From Candidatus Absconditabacterales bacterium (GTDB taxonomy: Bacteria; Patescibacteriota; Gracilibacteria; Absconditabacterales; Absconditicoccaceae): a stretch of DNA of 5,091 bases. A model generated the notes under the pieces. The model was given only the letters and a program-made list of their open reading frames with translations, had not been told where the DNA came from and ran no database searches. The first letter of the stretch is position 1. Each line of letters begins with the position of its first letter. Positions 1 to 5,091 of this stretch are shown here, in pieces. A program made the position numbers and the translations under genes. The DNA lies in assembly GCA_937965925.1 (NCBI GenBank), contig CALCME010000060.1, forward strand, positions 1-5,091, given 5' to 3'.

Positions 1-126
1 AGTACGGCAAACAGAGCAGTGAACAGCTCAGGAGCACTACTTCATACTGCCATAAGCGTTGCTCATGCAAATTCACTCGACAGTTTCAATTTATCTGATA
101 TTTTTTCGAGTGCTGGTACGAAATAG
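1..126 (+). CDS. C-terminal end of an unidentified protein (5'-truncated)
   Basis: Frame 1 is open from the left edge to a TAG at 124-126 and encodes 41 residues, beginning STANRAVNSSG and ending SSAGTK. It is rich in Ala and Ser, looks helical and has no in-frame TGA; both glycines use GGN codons. I do not recognise the family and the start lies outside the window. Frame 3 is also open if TGA is read as Gly, but it gives an improbable Cys- and aromatic-rich peptide, so frame 1 is preferred. A small ORF with a strong ribosome binding site follows 48 nt downstream on the same strand and could be co-transcribed. Moderate to low confidence because only a short tail is visible. Confidence 0.4.
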   Translation, partial: STANRAVNSSGALLHTAISVAHANSLDSFNLSDIFSSAGTK

Positions 127-163
127 TAGTCACAGACTATCGCTATTACATAGAAGGTGAAGA

Positions 164-170
164 GGAGGAG
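164..170 (+). promoter_or_regulatory. Strong Shine-Dalgarno of the 25-codon ORF
   Basis: GGAGGAG, within the purine-rich run 152-174, ends 4 nt before the ATG at 175. It is the best Shine-Dalgarno match placed near a start codon in the window. The three long minus-strand genes have nothing comparable ahead of their starts. Confidence 0.55.
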
Positions 171-174
171 AAGA

Positions 175-252
175 ATGTTTAGAATAAGCATATATGTAGA
201 TGAATTGGATAAAATAGACGGGTTGGATGAATTAGATTTTTTAGTCGCTTAG
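175..252 (+). CDS. Small acidic protein or peptide, 25 aa, function unknown
   Basis: ATG at 175 to TAG at 250-252 encodes 25 residues, beginning MFRISIYVDELD. It is acidic, with DELD occurring twice, and has no membrane segment. Support comes from the well-placed GGAGGAG just upstream and from a terminator hairpin starting 10 nt after the stop, so translation and transcription signals bracket it neatly. It lies 48 nt downstream of the truncated plus-strand gene and is probably on the same transcript. No family is recognised. It could be a real microprotein, a regulatory peptide, or the remnant of a longer gene. The single glycine uses GGG rather than TGA. Confidence 0.45.
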   Translation: MFRISIYVDELDKIDGLDELDFLVA

Positions 253-258
253 AACAAG

Positions 259-290
259 AAAAAAAACATCACTGTTTGTAGTGATGTTTT
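259..290. terminator. Bidirectional Rho-independent terminator
   Basis: AAAACATCAC (263-272) and GTGATGTTTT (281-290) form a perfect 10-bp stem around an 8-nt loop. On the minus strand the hairpin runs into a T8 tract (complement of 259-266), a canonical terminator for the three-gene operon whose last stop is at 321-323. On the plus strand the tract is only T4, so termination of the short plus-strand unit ending at 252 would be weaker. The position between convergent genes supports the call. Confidence 0.85.
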
Positions 291-320
291 GGTTAGATGG
301 AAGAGGATGTATTTAAAATT

Positions 321-1250
321 TTAGATCTTTATTTTAATGAGAAGAGTATTTCTTTCGATATCTGAAAGGTTTTCTCGATATGTATTAATATCACTATTAG
401 AGTAATGAGTTAATATATCTCTGATATCCTGTATCAAATTAGGAAATACTTTTTGTAGTTCTGAAATAATCTTTCATCCATCAAATTTATCTCATCTATT
501 ATTTTTATCCTTTAATAGTTGATTGATTATTTCAGGGAATTTTTCATGTTTTTCCTTTAGTTTATCTTCTAGAAATTTATTTACTAATCAATAATTTGGA
601 TTGTATGTATCTCTTTTGTAAGATAAAAAGTTATATAAATGAAAGACAGCAACTAATTCCGGAACTTCGGTTTTTCTAAATGTATATATGTCTCATTCCA
701 TCTCTCATTTTAACATGCTAATTTTATATTCAACTATTTCTTCAGGGGTCTTTAATGATAGTTTATCTCATTCATATTTACTAAATTGTTTCTTATGAAA
801 AAGTTCTTCTTCTGCTATCTCAATTGTGTGTTGTATTAAATCATGTGGTGTTGGATCAGAGATAAATCAATACTTCTGAGCGTTTTCTTTCTGTAAAAGA
901 TGGAACTTCATTATGTTCTTAAGAAGGATTCAAACTATTCTTTTTTCGGGAAAATAGAATCATAGATTACTTTTAAATCAGTTCTCCTTATCTCATAGAA
1001 AAACAAAAGTTACTCATTTAAAAGTTTTGAAAATTGTTTTCTTTCATCATTCATTTCGGTCAACTATTGATTTCAAAATAAATTTGTCTAAGGGTATATT
1101 AGCTTCTATTTCTTCTCTTGCCTTAATTTGATCTTGAGTTTTTTTCTTTCATCAACAAGCAGAAAGTATCGTATAAGCAGGTGTTGTTGAAAGTCAAATA
1201 ATCATTTTTTTTATGAATCCTCTTCTAGATGTCGATTTTGGTTTTTCCAT
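321..1250 (-). CDS. Predicted Tat-exported lipoprotein, unknown function (code 25)
   Basis: ATG at 1248-1250 to TAA at 321-323 gives 309 residues if TGA is glycine. About 17 in-frame TGAs are needed, against only two GGN glycines. The N-terminus is a clear lipoprotein signal with a twin-arginine motif: SRRGFIK (residues 8-14), a hydrophobic stretch, then the lipobox LSAC with the lipidated Cys at 32, followed by two TGA-coded glycines and lysines. The mature part of about 277 residues is rich in Lys and Glu, probably largely helical, and matches no family I recognise. Anchoring on the outer face of the cytoplasmic membrane is inferred. It is the last gene of the operon, 25 nt after the kinase-like gene and just before the terminator at 259-290. 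There is no Shine-Dalgarno; a possible internal promoter lies immediately upstream. The frame and signal peptide are convincing, the function is open. Confidence 0.85.
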
Positions 1251-1261
1251 TAGATGAATAT

Positions 1262-1290
1262 ATTATAAAGATTTCCTAAATATCTTTGAA
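1262..1290 (-). promoter_or_regulatory. Possible internal promoter before the lipoprotein gene
   Basis: On the minus strand TTCAAA (complement of 1285-1290) is followed after 17 nt by a perfect TATAAT (complement of 1262-1267). The -10 box ends 11 nt before the ATG at 1250, so a transcript would have a leader of only about 4 nt. The -35 box matches TTGACA at four of six positions. It overlaps the end of the kinase-like gene. In an AT-rich genome such a match can occur by chance. Confidence 0.35.
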
Positions 1291-2688
1291 CTTATACAAT
1301 TCCATTCCATTGATCATACCAGGTTTATTTTGTTCTAGGCTTGAGTGAACGATGAGAATTTTATCGTCGAGTGAGATGTTCCCCTTGAAGAGAATTCTGA
1401 TGATTTCTTTTCCTATCTGCTTGATGTTTGTGTAATCGAATGTTGGAGCGATCTTGTATCCTTTTACTCAGTGCATAAGATTCAGATACCTGTATGCTTC
1501 ATCACTTTTTGTAAATGCAATGATTGGAACATCAGGCTTGAGTCATGAGAGTCTTGCTGGTGTATATCATGATTCTGTAGGACAGATGATCGCCTTGATT
1601 GGGATTTCTTTGGATGCTCTGTATGCGTCATAGACGATATAGTCTGTAATGAGTGAGTCTGATCAAATAGATACATCTTCTAGTGTGTATTCTGTTCTCG
1701 TTACCACATCTTCATGATTGATCGTTTCAAAGAGTCAGATGATGTTTTGGATTGGTTCTTCAGCTGTTGCTGTTGCTTTGGTAAGCATGAACGTATCTAT
1801 ACCATTTCTGATTTCATCTCTCACTATATCGAGATGTTTCTTCTTGTCGTCTTCGTCAGCCATATTGAGTTCGATATTTAGAACTACTGGTTTTCAGATT
1901 GTATGACACAGTCTTATTGCTTCTTTTTGAACCTTCAGAGCTGTTGCTTCGTCTGAGAGAATACGTAGTTTTCTCGGATTGAGAATGATTCCATCTGCAG
2001 CTTCAATAATTTCTTTGAGGTTCTGTATCCCGTCTTGTGTCTCTACTTTTGCTATTACTTTGATGTGTGATCATTCTATACTATCTAGGTAGGCTTTGAT
2101 CTCACGAACATTCTCAGCACTCTTAATATATGAGACGGAGATCATGTTTATCTTGTGATCTATTCCCCAGATAATGTGTCTTTTGTCTTTTTCTCACAAG
2201 TATGGGAGTTCAGGTATATATCCATCAAAATCAATATGTCTATTGATGAGAACAAGACCTTCTTTCGTTACCTTTCCGACAATATGATCATCTTTGCTTT
2301 CAATAACTTCTACGAGTACTGTTTCAGAGTCTAGATCAATAATCGTTCATACGGGGATGTTCTGTGTCTGACCGTAATCTATATATAAGATATCCATACT
2401 ATCTTTGAAAAATTCAGCATGTTCTATTCTTACTACCTGACCCTTTTCCAGATATATTTCTTCTTTGTTTCTGGTTCTTACTTCTGGTCCTCTGGTGTCG
2501 AGCATAATAGATTTACTACTATCTAGTTTAAGTACCATATCTATATACTTCTTTTTCGTATCCTCATCACCATGTGAGAGGTTAATTCTGAAGGTATCTA
2601 CATTAGTAATTATTTTTGATAAGACCGTTTCCTTGTCTAATGATGGTCACATGGTTACGATTACTTTTGCATTATGGAAATAGTTCAT
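1276..2688 (-). CDS. pyk: Divergent pyruvate kinase-like protein with altered active site (code 25)
   Basis: ATG at 2686-2688 to TAG at 1276-1278 gives 470 residues, normal for pyruvate kinase, with 10 TGA codons read as Gly. Family landmarks run in order: KVIVTMGPS near the N-terminus, FRINLSHG (R34, N36, S38), LDTRGPEVRT (D64, T65), a B-domain-like segment, LPYLGEKDK, IAKVET (K214, E216), GKPVV, and a C-terminal domain with TESGYT and MHGV. Pyruvate kinase transfers phosphate between phosphoenolpyruvate and ADP. Here, however, the ARGDLG motif is replaced by NPRKLR, putting Lys240 exactly 24 residues after E216 where the Mg-ligand Asp belongs. ATQM is replaced by LNIE, putting Ile272 in place of the active-site Thr. 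The SGETA loop is TKATA. The enzyme may be inactive or have a new role. The frame is open further upstream (an ATG at 2793), but the usual family start fits 2688. Second gene of the operon. Confidence 0.9.
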
Positions 2689-2828
2689 ATAGAATTCTAC
2701 GAATAAAGTAAAAAGGGATATATGTGTGTCGACTAGCTGATAGCTAATGTCTACCAATCATACGTGCACAAAGCAGGTACGATCAATAGTCATGAATCAT
2801 CATCAGGTACGAGTAACGGTTAACTGTA
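2689..2828 (-). other. 140-nt spacer between the ATPase and kinase-like genes
   Basis: The gap holds a small hairpin (TAGCT at 2733-2737 with AGCTA at 2741-2745) and a direct repeat CAGGTACGA at 2774-2782 and 2804-2812, exactly 30 bp apart. No T-rich tract directly follows the hairpin on the minus strand, so it is not a convincing terminator. I see no strong promoter or Shine-Dalgarno for the kinase-like gene. Reading the kinase frame upstream stays open to a stop at 2875-2877, so a longer N-terminus cannot be fully excluded. Confidence 0.4.
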
Positions 2829-4247
2829 CTAGCTTATAATTGCAAATTCACCACGTGTAATCTGATCTATCAGTTTAGCTCTGCGTATCTGAATCACCGC
2901 ATTATGATTTGCTACAAAGTTCATCATTTTCCCTCAAACCAAACATGTTATATCTTGATGAGCAAACTCTGAAGCGAGCTTTATTTGGAGTATTCTTTTC
3001 TTTCATTTGTTTAAATCATTGATTTCAAAAGGGATAGCAGAATCGGATCATCCTAATTCACTCATTTCTTTTACTCATATACTGAGTCAAAGCTCCTTTT
3101 CATATTTTTGGATGGTTGCTCATTGTCTTCCGATCACTCTTGCTTTCAAACTTTTTGGTACATACAGACGTATTCTACTCATGTTTTCGATCTCTATTGC
3201 TACTTGAGATCATAGTTCTTTACGGAAGTAATCTTGGAGTCATCGTTTTGCATATTTCCCTATTCCTGTCGTAGAGTTTTTTTTGCTGTTGCTCATCGCT
3301 CACATCTTATCTAGTGGCATAACAACAACGCTTTCACCATAGCTATACATCTCATATTTTGGCTCATCGGTGAGAAGATCTTTTACGACAACCACAGGAC
3401 GAGCGAGATCTTCTGATGCCATTCCTTCAGGAGCTTTTACAGTCTGCTCGAGCGTAAAGATCTGATTGATTTGACCAGCTTTGATGAAAATGACCGTATC
3501 GATGATCTGTGGAATAAGTCACATCTCAATTGTTCAGAGCATTCTTTGGACTCCATCTATAGCATGTGTAGCATGCATCACTCAGATGAGTCATATACCT
3601 GTGAGTCTCAGATCCTTGAATAACAAGAAATCTTCTTTGTTTCTTACTTCATCATATATCGTATAGTCAGGTCTACTAAGAAGAAGAATGTCTCTAATCT
3701 CACTATGTGGGGCATGAGAGAAACTATACTGAGAGATGCTTGTATCTACTTGCAGGTCACGTGGAGATTCGATCGTTTTGATTATGACGTCTTTCTTCGC
3801 GAGTTCATTTACAAATGCTGTTGCAAATGTTGATTTTCCTTCACCAGGTGCTCCCGTGATCAAGACTCATTTTGCTGTTGTGAGTAACCAGTTCTGTATC
3901 TTCTCATCAAGTTCATATTGTTCAAGCGTTCTTGTGGTTACGGGTCTTACAGCTGTAAGTTCAATTCTCTTGGTAAGTGGCGGTTTTACGACGACAATTC
4001 TATATGGTCATACTTGAAGTACTTGAGAATGAGGCTTATCAATTTCTACAAATGCATCTTCTAGATGTTCAATTTCATCATGAAGTTTGGAAATGAGTTC
4101 TCTCATCTGAGATGGATCTAGAATGGTATCTTCTTTGATCATCTCCCATCAACCAGGTTTTCATTGTTTCTTAACTAGAGGTTGGTCTGCTACAAAGTGA
4201 ACAGACATGACTCACTGAGAAAAATATTGATCAAGGGTGTATATCAT
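2829..4247 (-). CDS. PilT-family ATPase with C-terminal KH domain, lacking PIN (code 25)
   Basis: ATG at 4245-4247 to TAG at 2829-2831 gives 472 residues, with 18 TGAs read as Gly. It matches the archaeal PINc/PilT/KH ATPase family (COG1855 by recollection). The order is MSVHFVADQ, GKPGGWE, Walker A GAPGEGKST (132-140), TIESPRDLQV, ILLLSRPDYTIYDEVR with Asp199 and Glu200 as the Walker B acids, LRLTGIGLIGVMHATHAIDGVQR, EMGLIPQIIDTVIFI, then a KH domain with VIGRQG (GxxG 373-376). TGA codes several family-invariant glycines, including Gly376 of GxxG. Archaeal members carry an N-terminal PIN nuclease; here the frame hits a stop at 4296-4298, so it is absent. ATP hydrolysis is expected and RNA binding is inferred from KH; the cellular role is unknown. 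First gene of the operon. No Shine-Dalgarno precedes the start; Met14 (4206) is an alternative. Confidence 0.92.
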
Positions 4248-4260
4248 GGGTAAAAGTTGG

Positions 4261-4337
4261 ATAAATTGGTGGAAATTAGTGGTAATTGGTGGTAATTAGT
4301 GGTAATTAGTGGAAATTGGTAGAAATTGGAGGAATTG
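4261..4337. repeat. Tandem decamer array with AATT in 10-bp phase
   Basis: About seven degenerate copies of a 10-bp unit, GGWAATTRGT on the plus strand, run head to tail. AATT begins at 4264, 4274, 4284, 4294, 4304, 4314 and 4324, exactly one helical turn apart, with an eighth at 4333. Phased AATT tracts are a classic cause of intrinsic DNA curvature. The array lies between the likely operon promoter (4399-4426) and the ATPase start at 4247, so it would also be transcribed as a low-structure leader of repeated ACYAATTWCC units. Confidence 0.85.
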
Positions 4338-4364
4338 ATTGCCGTTGAAAATTCATTATGGAGA

Positions 4365-4394
4365 TTGTTCTTGTGCTTCACTTGTTTCTATAAT
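4365..4394 (+). promoter_or_regulatory. Possible plus-strand promoter
   Basis: TTGTTC (4365-4370), an 18-nt spacer and a perfect TATAAT (4389-4394). It would drive transcription rightward into the segment without genes and lies directly beside the minus-strand operon promoter. No convincing plus-strand gene follows, though a terminator-like hairpin occurs at 4961-4993. Low confidence. Confidence 0.3.
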
Positions 4395-4398
4395 GCCA

Positions 4399-4426
4399 TA
4401 TATACTCGCGGATCAAAAAAAGTCAA
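4399..4426 (-). promoter_or_regulatory. Likely promoter of the three-gene operon
   Basis: On the minus strand TTGACT (complement of 4421-4426) and TATATA (complement of 4399-4404) are separated by 16 nt. This is the best sigma-70-type -35/-10 pair found upstream of the ATPase gene. Initiation about 7 nt after the -10 box would leave a leader of roughly 145 nt that contains the decamer array. A second TATAAT on the same strand (complement of 4611-4616) has only a poor -35 and is less likely. Confidence 0.5.
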
Positions 4427-4502
4427 GTGTATTGGTTGAAATGAAATCGAAACAGTAGGTAGGACCACGTTTTTATGATGACGAAATGATATATGTGGAT
4501 AA

Positions 4503-4529
4503 TGATATATATGATACATATGATACATA
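4503..4529. repeat. Three tandem 9-bp repeats, TGATAYATA
   Basis: TGATATATA (4503-4511), TGATACATA (4512-4520) and TGATACATA (4521-4529) are directly adjacent. A further related copy, TGATATATG, lies at 4487-4495. The array is about 80 bp upstream of the operon promoter, a position compatible with binding sites for a regulator, but it may be simple AT-rich slippage. Confidence 0.6.
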
Positions 4530-4634
4530 TAGGTAAGGACGTACTATTTTACGTCCATAGAGAGAAAGAATTCATCTATACTAATGGCGATTCATAATCG
4601 CCTGTACAAGATTATATCTACTCTTTTTTTCAAT

Positions 4635-4665
4635 AAAAAAAAACTCGCAGAACGAAACTTCTACG
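4635..4665 (-). terminator. Rho-independent terminator, minus strand
   Basis: On the minus strand CGTAGAA (complement of 4659-4665) pairs with TTCTGCG (complement of 4646-4652) in a 7-bp stem containing one G-T pair, around a 6-nt loop. Two bases later comes T9 (complement of 4635-4643). It could end the transcript of the small membrane-protein gene, about 205 nt after its stop, or a separate small RNA arising between 4665 and 4872. It also insulates the operon promoter at 4399-4426 from upstream transcription. Confidence 0.7.
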
Positions 4666-4750
4666 GGTCGCGGATCTTCTCCGGATATGCCGAAGAAGAA
4701 TGTCAAGCCTTTGAAGGGTACCAGCCTTCAGGAAACGACGAATCGTACCC
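4646..4750 (-). ncRNA. Candidate small structured RNA (speculative)
   Basis: This stretch is visibly richer in G+C than its AT-rich flanks and is packed with pairings: GGGTAC (4716-4721) with GTACCC (4745-4750), the alternative GAAGG (4713-4717) with CCTTC (4725-4729), ACGA (4735-4738) with TCGT (4743-4746), and the terminator stem at its end. Read on the minus strand it would be a roughly 110-nt RNA ending in U9. No minus-strand ORF fits. The -10-like AT-rich sequence just before it (around 4751-4762) has no good -35. It resembles no RNA family I know and could instead be the 3' untranslated region of the gene upstream. Confidence 0.3.
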
Positions 4751-4872
4751 TATAATTTTATGGCATTTTTATTGATTTGATATTCTATTGTCTCTCGAGG
4801 AGAATATCTTACCTCTTTGCTTCTCTCTTACTATCCCGCTGAGAAGAATGATGCGGTTGAAGACTTATTTAT

Positions 4873-5004
4873 TTAGAAAAATAATGCTCCATTTTTTATC
4901 GATAAGTACACTAGTGCGCCTATCGATAGTAGCAACATCCACATTCGTGGATCTGCTTTTAGTAGATCCATGAATTTTGGATCTACTTTTTTTCTTTCTT
5001 CCAT
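4873..5004 (-). CDS. Small single-pass membrane protein, unknown function, 5' end uncertain
   Basis: From ATG at 5002-5004 to TAA at 4873-4875, 43 residues: a charged N-terminus (MEERKKVDPKF, then LLKADPR), a hydrophobic segment WMLLLSIGALVYLSI that should cross the membrane once, and a short tail KNGALFF. A cytoplasmic, Lys-rich N-terminus is inferred. The start is uncertain. AGGAGG (complement of 5023-5028) lies about 18 nt upstream, too far for a typical Shine-Dalgarno. The same frame stays open to the window edge, so the protein may be longer (a TTG at 5071-5073, or a start beyond 5091). The frame starting with ATG at 5084-5086 gives a plausible N-terminus that would join this one by removing one A from the A-rich run around 4987-4997, so a frameshift is possible. 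Both glycines use GGN. No family recognised. Confidence 0.5.
   Translation of the reverse strand: MEERKKVDPKFMDLLKADPRMWMLLLSIGALVYLSIKNGALFF
4949..4993 (+). terminator. Three-armed hairpin with T7 tract, attenuator-like (plus strand)
   Basis: AGTAGATCC (4961-4969) pairs perfectly with GGATCTACT (4979-4987), and the stem runs into T7 (4987-4993), a Rho-independent terminator layout for plus-strand transcription. An upstream GGATCTGC (4949-4956) can pair with the same middle arm instead, so the two hairpins exclude each other. The element lies inside the minus-strand small gene, where it encodes the similar peptides KVDPK and KADPR, so it may be a by-product of coding. Confidence 0.4.
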
Positions 5005-5091
5005 AAATCGGTTTTTTAAAAACCTCCTCTGGCTTTTGAGGAGACAACTTGAAAAATAATTGAAGAATGCCAAGTTGCCGAAACATAAAGA

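Larger units (their letters stand above)
4427..4872. other. Long gap with no supported protein gene; hairpins and structured segment
   Basis: No gene is supported here. The stretch contains the 9-bp repeats at 4503-4529, a hairpin GGACGTA/TACGTCC (4537-4543 with 4550-4556), a second hairpin GGCGAT/ATCGCC (4586-4591 with 4597-4602), a minus-strand terminator (4635-4665), and a GC-richer segment at about 4646-4750 with mutually exclusive pairings. The plus-strand ORF starting at 4584 has no Shine-Dalgarno, and its four glycines before 4773 all use GGN, unlike the TGA-rich genes, so it is not called. No tRNA-like T-arm and no SRP RNA, RNase P or tmRNA signature was seen. Confidence 0.5.

Noticed and set aside
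1718..1906. Plus-strand ORF within the kinase-like gene
   Set aside because: It is antisense to a gene with clear pyruvate kinase motifs and is an expected shadow of hydrophobic codons.
2733..2745. Terminator after the ATPase gene
   Set aside because: The stem is only 5 bp and no T tract directly follows it on the minus strand.
3736..4017. Plus-strand ORF of 93 codons within the ATPase gene
   Set aside because: It lies opposite the Walker A region of a well-supported gene and has no ribosome binding site or family resemblance.
321..4247. Decayed pseudogenes with many premature stops
   Set aside because: The only internal stops are TGA, many at invariant glycines, with no frameshifts. Recoding explains all of them; decay would also give TAA, TAG and indels.
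4261..4337. CRISPR array
   Set aside because: The units are 10 bp, directly adjacent and without spacers.
4306..4356. Sixteen-codon leader peptide (MNFQRQSIPPISTNFH) ahead of the ATPase
   Set aside because: It has no Shine-Dalgarno, and the decamer repeats supply its codons and stop by chance. There is no run of one regulatory amino acid.
4646..4750. tRNA, tmRNA, SRP RNA, RNase P RNA or T-box
   Set aside because: None of the diagnostic conserved stretches I know (T-arm, SRP GGAA tetraloop region, RNase P core, T-box GGGTGGNACCGCG) is present.
4584..5003. Plus-strand ORF of about 140 codons if TGA is read as Gly, starting MAIHNRLYK
   Set aside because: There is no Shine-Dalgarno, the glycines of the first 63 codons are all GGN (unlike the TGA-rich genes), it contains hairpin-forming sequence, and its second half is antisense to the better-supported minus-strand membrane-protein gene.

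Overview
The window comes from an AT-rich bacterium that reads UGA as glycine (genetic code 25). This points to the candidate phyla Gracilibacteria or Absconditabacteria (BD1-5/SR1). The evidence is in the sequence. Three long minus-strand genes become continuous only if in-frame TGA codons are translated. There are 45 such codons by hand count, and many fall on glycines that are invariant in the protein families concerned, such as the last Gly of a KH-domain GxxG loop and the Gly of the pyruvate kinase GP and SGxT motifs. Every recognised gene stops with TAA or TAG. Under the standard code the genes break into fragments of 60 to 90 residues.

Layout, left to right. Positions 1-252 carry the plus-strand end of an unidentified gene and a 25-codon small ORF with a strong Shine-Dalgarno. 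Positions 259-290 form a bidirectional hairpin terminator between convergent transcription units. Positions 321-4247 hold a three-gene minus-strand operon, transcribed right to left: an archaeal-type PilT/KH ATPase without its PIN domain (2829-4247), a pyruvate kinase-like protein with substituted active-site residues (1276-2688), and a predicted Tat-exported lipoprotein of unknown function (321-1250). Its likely promoter is at 4399-4426. Between promoter and first gene lies an array of decamers with AATT in 10-bp phase, expected to curve the DNA.

Positions 4427-4872 hold no convincing protein gene. They contain a 9-bp tandem repeat, several hairpins, a GC-richer structured stretch and a strong minus-strand terminator (4635-4665), which may end a small RNA or the next transcript upstream. 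From 4873 to the right edge there is a small minus-strand gene for a single-pass membrane protein; its 5' end is ambiguous and may be frameshifted.

The three operon genes do not form a known pathway. The kinase keeps the N-terminal substrate and K+ site but lacks the second metal-ligand Asp and the active-site Thr, so its role may not be glycolytic. The ATPase may bind RNA through its KH domain. All functions here are read from motifs by eye; no database search was possible.
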